Below, in pieces: positions 28,600 to 38,303 of a stretch of 64,000 nucleotides of DNA (positions within the stretch are counted from its first letter, which is position 1; each line of letters starts with the position of its first letter). The translations under genes and the position numbers were made by a program. The stretch is from Halorussus aquaticus (GTDB lineage: Archaea > Halobacteriota > Halobacteria > Halobacteriales > Haladaptataceae), in the NCBI RefSeq assembly GCF_024218795.1, contig NZ_CP100400.1, forward strand, positions 1,054,001 to 1,118,000, written 5' to 3'. The notes below the pieces were generated by a model that did no database searches, was not told the DNA's origin, and saw only the letters and a list, made by a program, of their open reading frames with translations.

Positions 28600-29061
28600 G
28601 TGTCGGGACGCGCCACCTCCCCCGTTCTCGGTATCGTCCTCCTACTCGTCGTCACGGTCGCGCTCGCGGGCACCGTCGGCAGTCTCGCGTTCGGAACGAC
28701 GATACCGTCGGACGTCCCGAGCGCCGCAATCGACCTCCGAATCGACGCCGACGCGAACCGACTGACGTTCGTCCACCGCGGAGGTGACGTACTCGACGCG
28801 CGAGACCTGACGGTCAGGATTCGAATCGACGACGCCGCTCTCGATACTCAGCCACCGATTCCGTTCTTCTCGGCGACGGGGTTCCGCTCGGGTCCGACCG
28901 GCCCGTTCAACAGCGCGACGGACCCGGAGTGGTCGGCGGGCGAAACCGCGAGCGTCCGACTCGCTGAAACGAACGATCCGTCGCTATCGTCGGAGTCCTC
29001 GGTCGTCGTCACGTTCTCGGTGAACGCGACCGTCGTCGCAGAAGTCGAGGGAACAGCGTGA
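28600..29061 (+). CDS. Type IV pilin-like protein
   Basis: A 153-residue protein with the archaeal pilin N-terminal domain: a short charged leader, GRATSPVLG, then an uninterrupted hydrophobic helix (IVLLLVVTVALAGTVGSLAF) that serves as the pilus core. It should be cleaved by a prepilin peptidase near RATSPVLG. The C-terminal part is a beta-rich, acidic head. The GTG at 28600 is the only start that yields the short leader. It probably forms an adhesive or minor pilus subunit; no secretion ATPase gene is adjacent. Confidence 0.82.
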   Translation: MSGRATSPVLGIVLLLVVTVALAGTVGSLAFGTTIPSDVPSAAIDLRIDADANRLTFVHRGGDVLDARDLTVRIRIDDAALDTQPPIPFFSATGFRSGPTGPFNSATDPEWSAGETASVRLAETNDPSLSSESSVVVTFSVNATVVAEVEGTA

Positions 29062-29101
29062 GTGCCCGGAGATTCTCGCGCCCGAAGGTACCGAGGCGTA
29101 G

Positions 29102-29728
29102 CTACTCGCCTTCCGGGTCGCGCGCGACGGTCGTGATGGCGACGTCGGGGTCGTAGGTGGGGCCCATCTCGCGGTGTTCGACGTCCACGTACCCCGCTTC
29201 GCGGAACATCCGGTCGGCCTCCTCGCGGTCGTAGAACAGCATGATGGCGTTCGCCACCTTCTGCATGACCGACGATTTCGGATTGTTCGGGCCGACCACG
29301 AGGACCTGCCCGCCGGGCTTGACGACCCGGCGCATATCTCGGAGCGTGGCGACCGGGTCGGGCCAGTACTCGATGGACCCCGACGACCACACGACGTCGA
29401 AGGAGTCGTCCTCGAACGGCAGTCGCTCGGCGTCGCCGCGGTAGAAACTCACTGGGTCGTGCTTGCCGAGTTTGGCCCACGCCTTCTCCAGTTGGTGGAC
29501 GCTCTGGTCGAGTCCGTGGACGTTCTGGGTGTGTTCGAGGAGTCCTTCCGTGGCGAACCCGGTGCCACAACCGACGTCCAGCACCCGGTCGCCCTCCTGA
29601 ATGTCCAGCATCGCCAGCGCCTCGTCGCGCATCTGTTCGTTCCAGATGAAGGGGTTGACGGTGTCGTACACCTTCGAGAGGTACTTGTAGAAGAGCCGAG
29701 CGCGACTCTTGTCTTCGAGGATACCCAT
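29102..29728 (-). CDS. VTE3-like SAM-dependent quinone methyltransferase
   Basis: A 208-residue class I methyltransferase. The SAM motif VLDVGCGTGFATEG and the segments DQSVHQLEKAWAKL, GDAERLPFEDDSFD and SSGSIEYWPDP closely resemble plant VTE3 (MPBQ/MSBQ methyltransferase), supporting a role in ring methylation of menaquinone-type quinones. It is divergent from the ATP synthase operon. The ATG at 29728 starts the conserved GILEDKSRARLFYKYLS. Substrate is inferred, not shown. Confidence 0.8.
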   Translation of the reverse strand: MGILEDKSRARLFYKYLSKVYDTVNPFIWNEQMRDEALAMLDIQEGDRVLDVGCGTGFATEGLLEHTQNVHGLDQSVHQLEKAWAKLGKHDPVSFYRGDAERLPFEDDSFDVVWSSGSIEYWPDPVATLRDMRRVVKPGGQVLVVGPNNPKSSVMQKVANAIMLFYDREEADRMFREAGYVDVEHREMGPTYDPDVAITTVARDPEGE

Positions 29729-29890
29729 TACCCCGACAGTTCGGACCGCTGGCCAAATAATCCTGCTATTCCCGTCGCGGGTTACTTCGCTGGCGGGTCG
29801 GTTCCCGGCGGGTTTTCTCCGGTAAAAGCCGTGGTTGTTCTGTGAAAACATAACCCACTTGGCGTGACGTGGGGGAGAAAGTTCGCAAGT

Positions 29891-29899
29891 AGTATATAC
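29891..29899 (+). promoter_or_regulatory. TATA box of the ATP synthase operon
   Basis: AGTATATAC centred about 33 nt before the atpH ATG at 29928. It predicts a transcription start only a few nucleotides before the codon, making the operon's first gene near leaderless. Confidence 0.6.
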
Positions 29900-29927
29900 G
29901 CGGTTCTGCAAGTTTCGCGTGATTAGT

Positions 29928-30260
29928 ATGCCGAGGCCAGAGGTTCTCGAACGAATCAAGGAGGCCGAGCAAGAGGCCGACGACATCGTCGCCGAGGCCG
30001 AGGAGGAGCGCGAGCAGCGCATCTCCGACGCTCGGGAAGAGGCGGAACAAGTCCGCCGTGAAGCCGAGGCGGAGGCGTCCGAGCTTCACGACGACCGTCT
30101 CGCCGAGGCTCGCGAGGAAATCGAGGCCGAGCGCGAAGAGATTCTCGCCGAGGGCGAGCAAGAGCGTGAGGCACTCGAATCGCGAGCGCGCGAGAACGAG
30201 GAGGAAGTAACTGACTACGTGGTAGACCTCTTCGAGGAGGCGGTGCATGCTCAGACCTGA
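29928..30260 (+). CDS. atpH: A-type ATP synthase subunit H
   Basis: A 110-residue, almost entirely coiled-coil peripheral-stalk subunit, rich in Glu, Ala and Arg heptads. It pairs with subunit E to form the stator of the membrane-bound A1Ao synthase. ATG 29928 gives the MPRPEVLERIKEAE start; an ATA codon 9 nt upstream is not needed. First gene of the operon, with its 3' end overlapping atpI by 14 bp. Confidence 0.92.
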   Translation: MPRPEVLERIKEAEQEADDIVAEAEEEREQRISDAREEAEQVRREAEAEASELHDDRLAEAREEIEAEREEILAEGEQEREALESRARENEEEVTDYVVDLFEEAVHAQT

Positions 30261-32418
30261 ACGAATGAGTAAGGTGTCCGTGACGGGTTCGCGGGCCGTC
30301 ATGGACGACGTCATCGAGACTGTCCACGAACTAAACTTGGTCCACCTCTCGGACTACGACGGTTCGTGGGAGGGCTTCGAACCGGGCGACCCGGTCGAGG
30401 GGGCCGACGAGGCATCCGAGAAACTCGTCACCATCCGTTCGCTCGAGAGCATCCTCGACGTGGACGAGGAGGACGCCGGGCCGAGTCGTATCGTCACCGA
30501 CGAAGCGCTCGAAGACGAACTCGAATCCGTCCGGACGGAGGTCAACCGACTCGAAGACCGACGCAGCGAACTCGACGATGACCTCCGCGAGGTGGAGGAG
30601 CGACTCGACTCGGTGAAGCCGTTCGCCGACCTCGGTATCGACCTCGACCTGCTGTCGGGGTACCAGACCCTACAGGTCGCAGTCGGTGAGGGCGATGCCG
30701 ACGAGGTCCACGACACGCTCGAAACCGCGAACGGTATCCGCGAGTTCGAGACGTTCACCGCCGACGGCACCGTCGCCGTCTTCGCGTACCCAGCAGACGC
30801 CGCCGACGAAGACGCCCTCGACGATGCGCTGGTCGGCGTCGACTTCGCGGCGCTGGAAATCCCCGATGCCGAGGGAAGTCCCGGAGAGTACGCCGAGGAA
30901 CTCGAACACGAGCGCCAGCAACTCGAGTCCGAACTCGACGACGTCGAGAACGAACTCGAAAACGTCAAATTCGACACCGCGGGCTTCCTGCTCGCGGCCG
31001 AGGAGAAGCTGAGCATCGACGTGCAGAAGGCCGAAGCGCCGCTCAACTTCGCAACCACCGAGAACGCTTTCGTCGCCGAAGGCTGGATTCCGTCCAAGCG
31101 CTACACCGAGTTGGCGAGCGCGCTCGGCGACACCGTCGGCGACCACGTCGAAGTGGACGAACTCGAACGCGCCTCGTACGACGCCCACGAGGCCCACGGT
31201 CCGGAAGACCCCGACGCGAACGAGGTCGCCGCGGACGGCGGCACGACGATGGACGACGACCAACCGCCGGTCGTGCAGGACAACCCCGGCGCGTTCAAGC
31301 CGTTCGAACTGCTGGTCGAGACCATCAACCGGCCGAAGTACTTCGAGTTCGACCCGACGGTCATCCTGTTCCTGACGTTCCCGCTGTTCTTCGGGTTCAT
31401 GATCGGGGACCTCGGATACGGACTCCTGTACATGGGCATCGGCTTCTGGCTGTTCAGTAGCTTCGACAACGACGCAATCAAGAGTCTCGGCGGCATCGCG
31501 CTGTGGGCGGGCGGCTTCACGGCGCTGTTCGGCGTGCTGTACGGTGAGATATTCGGCCTGCACATGCTCGGGGATGTCGTCTGGGGCGGCCACCCGCCGA
31601 TCAAGAAGGGTCTCCAGCCGGTCAACGCCGACTACGCGCTGACGTGGCTGGTCGTCTCGATACTCGCGGGACTCCTCCACATGACGGTCGGCTACCTGTT
31701 CGGCTTCGTCGAGGAGCTGAACCACGACCCCGTCGACGCCGTTCTGGAGAGCGGTTCGTGGGTCCTGCTGTTCGCAGGTGTCTGGACGTGGATTCTCAGC
31801 ACGCAGGCCAGCAACCAGAAGCCCGACTTCCTGTACACCATCTTCGCCGGCGAGCCGTTCGCGCTCGGCTTCAGCGGCTTCTCGCCGCAGGTTGGCACGC
31901 TCGGTCTGGCGCTCGGTGGACTGGGACTGGTGCTCTACATCGCGGGTGAAGTCCGGCACTTCGGCGGTCCCGGTATCCTCATCGGCGCGCTGGAGAGCCT
32001 GAGCGTCCTGTCTGACGCGCTCTCGTACACCCGGATCGCGGCCGTGCTGCTCGCCAAGGCAGGGATGGCCTTCGTGGTCAACCTCCTGTTCTTCGGCGTC
32101 TTCGTTACGGGCGAGGGTAGCCACGCCGAGTGGCACTTCGGCATCGGCCACATGCCCGAGGTCGGAACGATGTACCACGGTCACGAGGTGACGAGCCACA
32201 TGTTCGGCGGACTGGTTCACTCCGGTATCGTCGGCCTGCTCGTCGGCCTGCTCGTCCTCGTCTTCGGGCACCTCCTCGTGCTGGCGCTCGGTATTACCAG
32301 TGCCGGTCTACAGGCGGTGCGTCTCGAGTACGTCGAGTTCTTCGGCAAGTTCTACGAAGGCGGCGGCGAGGAGTACGAGCCGTTCGGCTACGACCGGAAC
32401 TACACGACTCAGGACTGA
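30247..32418 (+). CDS. atpI: A-type ATP synthase subunit I (a subunit)
   Basis: A 723-residue integral subunit that provides the ion half-channels of Ao. A soluble, coiled-coil N-terminal half (about 1-340) is followed by about eight membrane helices. The conserved stretch SVLSDALSYTRIAAVLLAKAGMA carries the essential Arg facing the c-ring. It starts MLRPERMSKVSV, typical of haloarchaea, inside the atpH 3' end. Second gene of the operon, but followed by a 190-bp gap. Confidence 0.95.
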   Translation: MLRPERMSKVSVTGSRAVMDDVIETVHELNLVHLSDYDGSWEGFEPGDPVEGADEASEKLVTIRSLESILDVDEEDAGPSRIVTDEALEDELESVRTEVNRLEDRRSELDDDLREVEERLDSVKPFADLGIDLDLLSGYQTLQVAVGEGDADEVHDTLETANGIREFETFTADGTVAVFAYPADAADEDALDDALVGVDFAALEIPDAEGSPGEYAEELEHERQQLESELDDVENELENVKFDTAGFLLAAEEKLSIDVQKAEAPLNFATTENAFVAEGWIPSKRYTELASALGDTVGDHVEVDELERASYDAHEAHGPEDPDANEVAADGGTTMDDDQPPVVQDNPGAFKPFELLVETINRPKYFEFDPTVILFLTFPLFFGFMIGDLGYGLLYMGIGFWLFSSFDNDAIKSLGGIALWAGGFTALFGVLYGEIFGLHMLGDVVWGGHPPIKKGLQPVNADYALTWLVVSILAGLLHMTVGYLFGFVEELNHDPVDAVLESGSWVLLFAGVWTWILSTQASNQKPDFLYTIFAGEPFALGFSGFSPQVGTLGLALGGLGLVLYIAGEVRHFGGPGILIGALESLSVLSDALSYTRIAAVLLAKAGMAFVVNLLFFGVFVTGEGSHAEWHFGIGHMPEVGTMYHGHEVTSHMFGGLVHSGIVGLLVGLLVLVFGHLLVLALGITSAGLQAVRLEYVEFFGKFYEGGGEEYEPFGYDRNYTTQD

Positions 32419-32431
32419 CCGCGTTTCCCCC

Positions 32432-32437
32432 TTTTTT
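32432..32437 (+). terminator. T-tract after atpI
   Basis: Six T residues follow a C-run 13 nt after the atpI stop. Archaeal termination needs such a U-tract, so part of the transcription may stop before atpK. Confidence 0.4.
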
Positions 32438-32541
32438 CGATTCGGCGGTGACCTGCTCTAGCTACTATTCATTGACAACCGGTAGCATAAACCCCGGATT
32501 GAGCCGCCGAAAACGGCGTCGGTGTCGAACTCTTTTGGGAA

Positions 32542-32550
32542 GCTTTATGA
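32542..32550 (+). promoter_or_regulatory. Possible internal promoter before atpK
   Basis: GCTTTATGA about 60 nt before the atpK ATG, in the only long gap of the atpH-B cluster. A start about 25 nt further down would give a ~35-nt leader containing the Shine-Dalgarno AGGAG at 32593-32597, and a small TCCCG/CGGGA inverted repeat at 32552-32564 lies upstream of that start. Confidence 0.4.
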
Positions 32551-32608
32551 CTCCCGTAGCGGGAAATACGACTGTCCGGTTACGAGAGCCACAGGAGAAG
32601 CAGAAACT

Positions 32609-32878
32609 ATGCTCGAAATTGCACCTGCATTCGTCGACGCGGTATTGCTTGCACAGGAAACCGGTGCCGCTGCCGGCCCGACCATCACCAAAAATGGTAT
32701 GGCCGCGCTCGCAGTCGGTCTCGCGGCCATCGGTGCTGGATACGCCGAGCGCGGTATCGGTAGCGCGGCTATCGGTGCCATCGCGGAGGACGAGAGTCTC
32801 TTCGGTACGGGCCTCATCATGACGGTCCTTCCCGAGACGCTCGTTATTCTGGCGCTGGTCACGTTCTTCGTCGGTTAA
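32609..32878 (+). CDS. atpK: A-type ATP synthase subunit K (c-ring proteolipid)
   Basis: An 89-residue proteolipid; several copies form the rotating ring. A short hydrophobic lead (FVDAVLLAQETG) precedes one two-helix hairpin: MAALAVGLAAIGAGYAERGI and FGTGLIMTVLPETLVIL. The Glu in PET is the ion-carrying carboxylate. ATG 32609 is preferred over upstream in-frame starts because it follows AGGAG with 11-nt spacing and gives the normal length. The polar residues look compatible with H+, though ion specificity cannot be settled by eye. Confidence 0.93.
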   Translation: MLEIAPAFVDAVLLAQETGAAAGPTITKNGMAALAVGLAAIGAGYAERGIGSAAIGAIAEDESLFGTGLIMTVLPETLVILALVTFFVG

Positions 32879-32904
32879 ACGCACCCCCCTTTCCCTCTTC
32901 ATCA

Positions 32905-33486
32905 ATGAGCTTGGACACGGTAGTTGAGGATATTCGAAACGAAGCCCGCGAGCGCGCGAAGGAGATTCGTTCGGAAGGCGATGAGCGCGCAGACGAAATC
33001 GTCTCCGAGGCCGAGAGCGATGCCGAGGAGATTCTCGCGGAGCAAGAACGGGAAACCGAGCAGACAATCGCCCAAGAGCGCGAGCAGAAGCTCTCCAGCG
33101 CCAAGCTGGAGGCCAAGCAGAAGCGCCTCGAAGCCCGCCGTGACGTGCTACAGGACGTTCGAGCGACGGTCGAAGACCGTATCGCTACCCTCGAAGGCGA
33201 CGAACGCGAAGAACTGACGCGCGAACTGCTGGACGCTGCCAGCGAGGAGTTCGACGAGGGCGACACCGTCCACGTTTACGGCAAGTCCGGAGACGACGAG
33301 TTGCTCACCGACATCGTGACCGATTACGACGGCTACGAGTACGCCGGAGAGTACGACTGCCTCGGCGGCGTCGTGGTCGAGAGCGAGCAGTCTCGACTGC
33401 GCGTGAACAACACGTTCGATTCGGTGCTGGAGGACGTCTGGGAGGACAACCTTCAGGACATCAGTAAACGTCTCTTCGAGCAATGA
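32905..33486 (+). CDS. atpE: A-type ATP synthase subunit E
   Basis: A 193-residue peripheral-stalk subunit. A long charged coiled coil (about 1-100, rich in Glu/Arg) pairs with subunit H, and the mixed C-terminal domain (with EYDCLGGVVVES) binds the A1 head. It follows atpK by 26 nt, a C/T-rich spacer, and overlaps atpC by 4 bp. Confidence 0.94.
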   Translation: MSLDTVVEDIRNEARERAKEIRSEGDERADEIVSEAESDAEEILAEQERETEQTIAQEREQKLSSAKLEAKQKRLEARRDVLQDVRATVEDRIATLEGDEREELTRELLDAASEEFDEGDTVHVYGKSGDDELLTDIVTDYDGYEYAGEYDCLGGVVVESEQSRLRVNNTFDSVLEDVWEDNLQDISKRLFEQ

Positions 33487-34544
33487 GCGTAGAAAAGAAG
33501 AACGGAACCTCGAACTACGAATACGTCACTGCTCGGGTACAGGCCCGGCGAGCGGCGCTGTTCGACGACGAGGACTACCGGAAACTCGTTCGGATGGGTC
33601 CCGGTGAGATCGCTCGTTACATGGAGGAGACCGAGTACGAAACCGAAGTCAACGAACTCGGCTCCAAGTACGGCGGCGTAGACCTCATCGAACACGCGCT
33701 CAATCGCAACCTCGGGAAGCACTTCAACGACCTGCTCCGGTGGGCGGACGGTCAGTTGTACGAGTTCATCGCTCGATACCTCCGGAAGTTCGACGCGTGG
33801 AACATCAAGACGGTCATCCGGGGTATTTACTCCGACTCCGACAGTGAAGCCATCGAGGAGGACCTGATATACGCGGGTGAACTCGACCGGCGGTTCCTCG
33901 ACCGGCTTACCGAAGCCGGGTCCATCGAGGACGTCGTGGAGATGCTCGACCGTACGCGCTACGGCGATGCACTCGCCGACGCGTACGCCGACTACGAGGA
34001 GACCGGCGTGCTGATTCCGCTGGAGAACGCGGTCGATCGCACGTACTACGAAGGTCTCATCGGCGGAGTAACCCAGACGGACAACCGTGCGACCCAGTTG
34101 TACGTCGAGTTCCTGCAGGCCGAAATCGACTTCCGAAACGCACGCAACGCGCTCCGAATCGCGCGAAGTGGTGCGGACCTCGACCCCGCCGACTACTTCA
34201 TCGAGGGCGGAGAGCTGTTCCGCGCGTCGGAACTCTCCCAGCTCTCGGCCGACGTGGGCGAACTCGTCACGTTCGTCCGTGACAGCACGTACGGTGACGA
34301 CCTCTCGGCGGCGCTCGACGAACTGGAGCGAGCCGACAGCCTCATCGGTTTCGAGCACGCTCTAGACGCTGCACTCTTGGAGTACTCGGACCACCTTTCG
34401 CACGTCTTCCCGCTGTCGATCTGTCCGGTACTGGCCTACGTGCTGGCGAAGGAGCGCGAAGTGGACAACATCCGCGCCATCGCTCGTGGCCGCGAGGCCG
34501 GACTGAGCGAGGACGAGATCGAAAATGAACTGGTGATGCTATGA
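33483..34544 (+). CDS. atpC: A-type ATP synthase subunit C
   Basis: A 353-residue, mostly helical funnel-shaped subunit linking the central stalk to the c-ring. It starts MSVEKKNGTSNYEYVTARVQARRA, and the C-terminal CPVLAYVLAKEREVDNIRAIARG is the most conserved family segment. The start overlaps atpE and the stop overlaps atpF by 4 bp each, so translation is coupled. Confidence 0.94.
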   Translation: MSVEKKNGTSNYEYVTARVQARRAALFDDEDYRKLVRMGPGEIARYMEETEYETEVNELGSKYGGVDLIEHALNRNLGKHFNDLLRWADGQLYEFIARYLRKFDAWNIKTVIRGIYSDSDSEAIEEDLIYAGELDRRFLDRLTEAGSIEDVVEMLDRTRYGDALADAYADYEETGVLIPLENAVDRTYYEGLIGGVTQTDNRATQLYVEFLQAEIDFRNARNALRIARSGADLDPADYFIEGGELFRASELSQLSADVGELVTFVRDSTYGDDLSAALDELERADSLIGFEHALDAALLEYSDHLSHVFPLSICPVLAYVLAKEREVDNIRAIARGREAGLSEDEIENELVML

Positions 34545-34882
34545 GCCAGGAAATCGCAGTCGTCGGCAGTCCCGAGTTCACCACCGGGTTCCGTCTGGCG
34601 GGCGTCCGGAAGTTCGAGAACGTCCCGGAGGACGAGAAGCAGACGGAACTCGACGACGCGGTGACCCGCGTTCTCGACGACGACGACGTCGGCATCGTCG
34701 TGATGCACGACGAGGACCTCGACTACCTGTCCCGGCAGGTCCGACAGGAGGTCGAGACGAGCGTCGAACCGACGATGGTCTCCATCGGCGGCGGCGCGGG
34801 GAGCGGCGGACTGCGCGACAAAATCAAGCGTGCGATCGGTATCGACCTTATGGACGAAGACGAACAAGGTGACAACGAATGA
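34541..34882 (+). CDS. atpF: A-type ATP synthase subunit F
   Basis: A 113-residue central-stalk subunit with a Rossmann-like fold that regulates the head. The N-terminal [19 protein letters not shown] and the [11 protein letters not shown] segment are characteristic. It overlaps the genes on both sides by 4 bp. The C-terminal tail is acidic. Confidence 0.94.
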   Translation: MSQEIAVVGSPEFTTGFRLAGVRKFENVPEDEKQTELDDAVTRVLDDDDVGIVVMHDEDLDYLSRQVRQEVETSVEPTMVSIGGGAGSGGLRDKIKRAIGIDLMDEDEQGDNE

Positions 34883-36645
34883 GCCAAGCAACTGAATCCG
34901 ACACCGTTCGAGAGGACGGCGTCATCGAGAGCGTAAGTGGACCGGTCGTGACCGCCACTGACCTCGACGCCCGGATGAACGACGTGGTGTACGTCGGCAA
35001 CGAAGGGCTGATGGGTGAGGTCATCGAGATCGAAGGGAATCTGACGACGATTCAGGTCTACGAGGAGACCTCGAACGTCGCACCGGGCGAACCGGTCGAG
35101 AACACCGGCGAACCCCTGTCCGTGGACCTCGGTCCGGGCATGCTGGACTCCATCTACGACGGCGTTCAGCGCCCGCTGACGGTCCTCGAAGACAAGATGG
35201 GCGCGTTCCTCGACCGCGGTGTGGACGCCCCCGGTATCGACCTCGAAAAGACGTGGGAGTTCACGCCCGAGGTCGCACCCGGCGACCACGTCGAACCCGG
35301 CGACATCCTCGGCATCGTGCCCGAGACCGAGAGCATCGACCACAAAGTGATGGTCCCGCCCGACTCCGAGGGCGGCGAAGTCGTCACCGTCGAGAGCGGC
35401 GACTACAACGTCGAGGAGACCATCGTCGAACTCGACAACGGCGAAGAGATCTCGATGCGTCAGGAGTGGCCGGTCCGCGAGGCCCGACCCGCCGAGGACA
35501 AGAAGACGCCCCGAACGCCGCTCGTGACGGGCCAGCGCGTCCAGGACGGTCTGTTCCCGCTGGCGAAGGGCGGTACCGCGGCGATTCCGGGTCCGTTCGG
35601 GTCCGGTAAGACCGTGACCCAGCAGCAGTTGGCGAAGTGGGCCGACGCCGACATCGTCGTCTACATCGGATGCGGCGAGCGCGGTAACGAGATGACCGAG
35701 GTCATCGACGACTTCCCGAACCTCGAAGACCCCGTCACCGGGAAGCCGCTGATGTCCCGGACGTGCCTCATCGCCAACACGTCGAACATGCCCGTCGCGG
35801 CGCGCGAATCCTGCGTGTACACGGGGATCACCATCGCGGAGTTCTACCGCGACATGGGGTACGACGTGGCGCTGATGGCAGACTCCACCTCGCGGTGGGC
35901 CGAGGCGATGCGCGAGATCTCCTCGCGCCTCGAAGAGATGCCCGGCGAAGAGGGCTACCCCGCCTACCTCGCCGCGCGCCTCTCGGAGTTCTACGAGCGT
36001 GCAGGCTACTTCGACAACATCAACGACACCGAAGGCTCGGTGACCGTGGTCGGCGCAGTTTCGCCGCCGGGCGGCGACTTCTCGGAACCCGTCACCCAGA
36101 ACACGCTGCGTATCGTCAAGACGTTCTGGGCGCTCGACGCGGACCTCGCCGAGCGTCGTCACTTCCCGTCCATCAACTGGAACGAGTCGTACTCGCTCTA
36201 CAAGGAGCAGCTCGACCCGTGGTTCGTGGAGAACGTCGCCGAGGACTGGCCCGAACAGCGCCAGTGGGCGGTGGACGTGCTCGACGAGGAGGACGAACTG
36301 CAGGAGATCGTCCAGCTCGTCGGTAAGGACGCCCTGCCGGAGGACCAGCAGCTGACGCTGGACGTCGCGCGGTACATCCGCGAGGCGTTCCTCCAGCAGA
36401 ACGCGCTCCACGACGTGGACACCAACTGTCCGCCCGAGAAGTCCTACCTCATCATGGGTGCGATCCGGACGTACAACGACGAGGCGTTCGACGCACTCGA
36501 CGCTGGCGTCCCGGTGGACGAGATCACGGACATCGACGCCGCCCCGCGGCTGAACCGTATTGCGACGACGCCCGACGACGAGGCCGACGAGTTCGTCGCC
36601 GACCTCGAAGACGACATCAAAGAACAGCTTCGAGACCTCTACTAA
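34879..36645 (+). CDS. atpA: A-type ATP synthase catalytic subunit A
   Basis: A 588-residue nucleotide-hydrolysing/synthesising subunit of A1. The Walker A P-loop GPFGSGKT is at residues 238-245. The family insert (non-homologous region, about 115-200) is present, and [21 protein letters not shown] marks the catalytic core. No intein interrupts the P-loop region. It overlaps atpF by 4 bp and precedes atpB by 3 bp. Confidence 0.98.
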   Translation: MSQATESDTVREDGVIESVSGPVVTATDLDARMNDVVYVGNEGLMGEVIEIEGNLTTIQVYEETSNVAPGEPVENTGEPLSVDLGPGMLDSIYDGVQRPLTVLEDKMGAFLDRGVDAPGIDLEKTWEFTPEVAPGDHVEPGDILGIVPETESIDHKVMVPPDSEGGEVVTVESGDYNVEETIVELDNGEEISMRQEWPVREARPAEDKKTPRTPLVTGQRVQDGLFPLAKGGTAAIPGPFGSGKTVTQQQLAKWADADIVVYIGCGERGNEMTEVIDDFPNLEDPVTGKPLMSRTCLIANTSNMPVAARESCVYTGITIAEFYRDMGYDVALMADSTSRWAEAMREISSRLEEMPGEEGYPAYLAARLSEFYERAGYFDNINDTEGSVTVVGAVSPPGGDFSEPVTQNTLRIVKTFWALDADLAERRHFPSINWNESYSLYKEQLDPWFVENVAEDWPEQRQWAVDVLDEEDELQEIVQLVGKDALPEDQQLTLDVARYIREAFLQQNALHDVDTNCPPEKSYLIMGAIRTYNDEAFDALDAGVPVDEITDIDAAPRLNRIATTPDDEADEFVADLEDDIKEQLRDLY

Positions 36646-36648
36646 ACC

Positions 36649-38073
36649 ATGAAAGAGTACCAAACAATCACGGAGATCAGCGGTCCGCTGGTGTTCGCGG
36701 AGGTAGACGAACCCATCGGGTACGACGAGATCGTCGAGATCGAGACGCCGAACGGCGACACCAAGCGCGGACAGGTCCTGGAATCGAGCGACGGACTCGT
36801 CTCGATTCAGGTGTTCGAGGGAACCGAGGGTATCGACCGGAAGTCGTCGGTCCGATTCCTCGGCGAGACGATGAAGATGCCCGTCACCGAGGACCTCCTC
36901 GGTCGCGTCCTCGACGGTTCCGGCAACCCCATCGACGGCGGTCCGGAGATCGTCCCGGACGACCGACGCGACATCGTCGGTGCGGCCATCAACCCGACCG
37001 CCCGCGAGTACCCCGAGGAGTTCATCCAGACCGGCGTCTCCGCCATCGACGGCATGAACACGCTGGTCCGCGGCCAGAAGCTCCCCATCTTCTCCGGGTC
37101 CGGGCTTCCGCACAACGAACTCGCGCTCCAGATCGCGCGACAGGCGACCGTGCCCGAAGAAGACGAAGCGAGCGAGGACGACGAAGGCTCCGAGTTCGCA
37201 GTGGTGTTCGGCGCGATGGGCATCACGGCCGAAGAGGCCAACGAGTTCATGGAGGACTTCGAGCGCACGGGCGCGCTCGAACGCTCGGTCGTCTTCATGA
37301 ACCTCGCGGACGACCCCGCCGTCGAGCGGACGGTCACGCCGCGCCTCGCGCTGACGACTGCGGAGTACCTCGCGTTCGACAAGGGCTACCACGTGTTGGT
37401 CATCCTCACGGACATGACCAACTACTGTGAGGCCCTGCGCGAAATCGGTGCGGCCCGCGAAGAGGTGCCGGGCCGCCGTGGCTACCCCGGGTACATGTAC
37501 ACCGACCTCGCCCAGCTCTACGAGCGTGCGGGTCGTATCGAGGGCCGCGAGGGATCTGTCACCCAGATTCCCATCCTCACGATGCCCGGCGACGACGACA
37601 CCCACCCAATTCCGGACCTGACCGGATACATCACCGAGGGTCAGATCTACATCGACCGCGACCTCAACTCGCAGGGCATCACGCCGCCGATCAACGTCCT
37701 GCCGAGCCTCTCGCGCCTGATGGACGACGGTATCGGCGAGGGCCTGACCCGCGAGGACCACGGCGACGTCTCCGACCAGATGTACGCCGCGTACGCGGAG
37801 GGTGAGGACCTGCGCGACCTCGTGAACATCGTCGGCCGCGAGGCGCTCTCCGAGCGCGACAACAAGTACCTCGACTTCGCCGACCGGTTCGAGACGGAGT
37901 TCGTCGATCAGGGCTTCGACACGAACCGCGACATCGAGGAGACGCTCGACCTCGGTTGGGACCTCCTCGGGATGCTCCCCAAGGAGGCGCTCAACCGCAT
38001 CGACGAGGAACTCATCGAGAAGTACTACCCCGAAGACGCGGACGAAGAAGCCGAAGAAGTCGCTGCGGACTGA
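36649..38073 (+). CDS. atpB: A-type ATP synthase regulatory subunit B
   Basis: A 474-residue non-catalytic partner of AtpA in the A3B3 hexamer. The P-loop position reads SGSGLPHN instead of a canonical GxxxxGKT, as expected for B subunits. The segment [18 protein letters not shown] is well conserved. It ends the main cluster, followed by a short T-tract at 38083-38087. AtpD comes only 1.5 kb later. Confidence 0.97.
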   Translation: MKEYQTITEISGPLVFAEVDEPIGYDEIVEIETPNGDTKRGQVLESSDGLVSIQVFEGTEGIDRKSSVRFLGETMKMPVTEDLLGRVLDGSGNPIDGGPEIVPDDRRDIVGAAINPTAREYPEEFIQTGVSAIDGMNTLVRGQKLPIFSGSGLPHNELALQIARQATVPEEDEASEDDEGSEFAVVFGAMGITAEEANEFMEDFERTGALERSVVFMNLADDPAVERTVTPRLALTTAEYLAFDKGYHVLVILTDMTNYCEALREIGAAREEVPGRRGYPGYMYTDLAQLYERAGRIEGREGSVTQIPILTMPGDDDTHPIPDLTGYITEGQIYIDRDLNSQGITPPINVLPSLSRLMDDGIGEGLTREDHGDVSDQMYAAYAEGEDLRDLVNIVGREALSERDNKYLDFADRFETEFVDQGFDTNRDIEETLDLGWDLLGMLPKEALNRIDEELIEKYYPEDADEEAEEVAAD

Positions 38074-38091
38074 CCCCGGTCGTTTTTCCGC

Positions 38092-38199
38092 TCACTCTTT
38101 GTCTCGGGGAGTCGCCGACCGTTCGACGCCGAGGCTCGCCTCCGTACCGTCTTCGTAGTACCTCGTAATGCCGTCGCGTCCCGTCCTCCACAGTCGCAT
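38092..38199 (-). CDS. 35-residue micro-ORF downstream of the ATP-grasp gene
   Basis: A small frame on the same strand as the ATP-grasp gene, ending just after the convergent atpB. The peptide starts MRLWRTGRDG, has a central ITRYYEDGTEASLG and a charged tail. An AT-rich TATA-like element (ATATTTAT, near 38233-38240 on the minus strand) lies 34-41 nt before the ATG. No family is recognised. It could be a small peptide or a second candidate substrate for the ATP-grasp enzyme, or it could be spurious. Confidence 0.4.
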   Translation of the reverse strand: MRLWRTGRDGITRYYEDGTEASLGVERSATPRDKE

Positions 38200-38232
38200 T
38201 TCTCTATCAGCTTCGTCTCGACAGAATCGGGG

Positions 38233-38276
38233 ATAAATATTGGAGCCTCTATTCGGTCAAAAAGAATTTATGTGTG
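38233..38276 (+). promoter_or_regulatory. AT-rich divergent promoter region between two micro-ORFs
   Basis: This AT-rich stretch in a GC-rich neighbourhood holds ATAAATAT at its left end and AAAAAGAATTTATG at its right end. The right element would act as TATA box for the + strand micro-ORF (start 38304), with the TSS a few nucleotides before the ATG. The left one serves the minus-strand frame. Confidence 0.45.
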
Positions 38277-38303
38277 GTAATATTATGCATAGACGGTTCT
38301 ACT

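Noticed and set aside
34723..37761. A 1012-codon open frame on the minus strand across atpA/atpB
   Set aside because: It is antisense to two universally conserved genes; open antisense frames are common in high-GC DNA.
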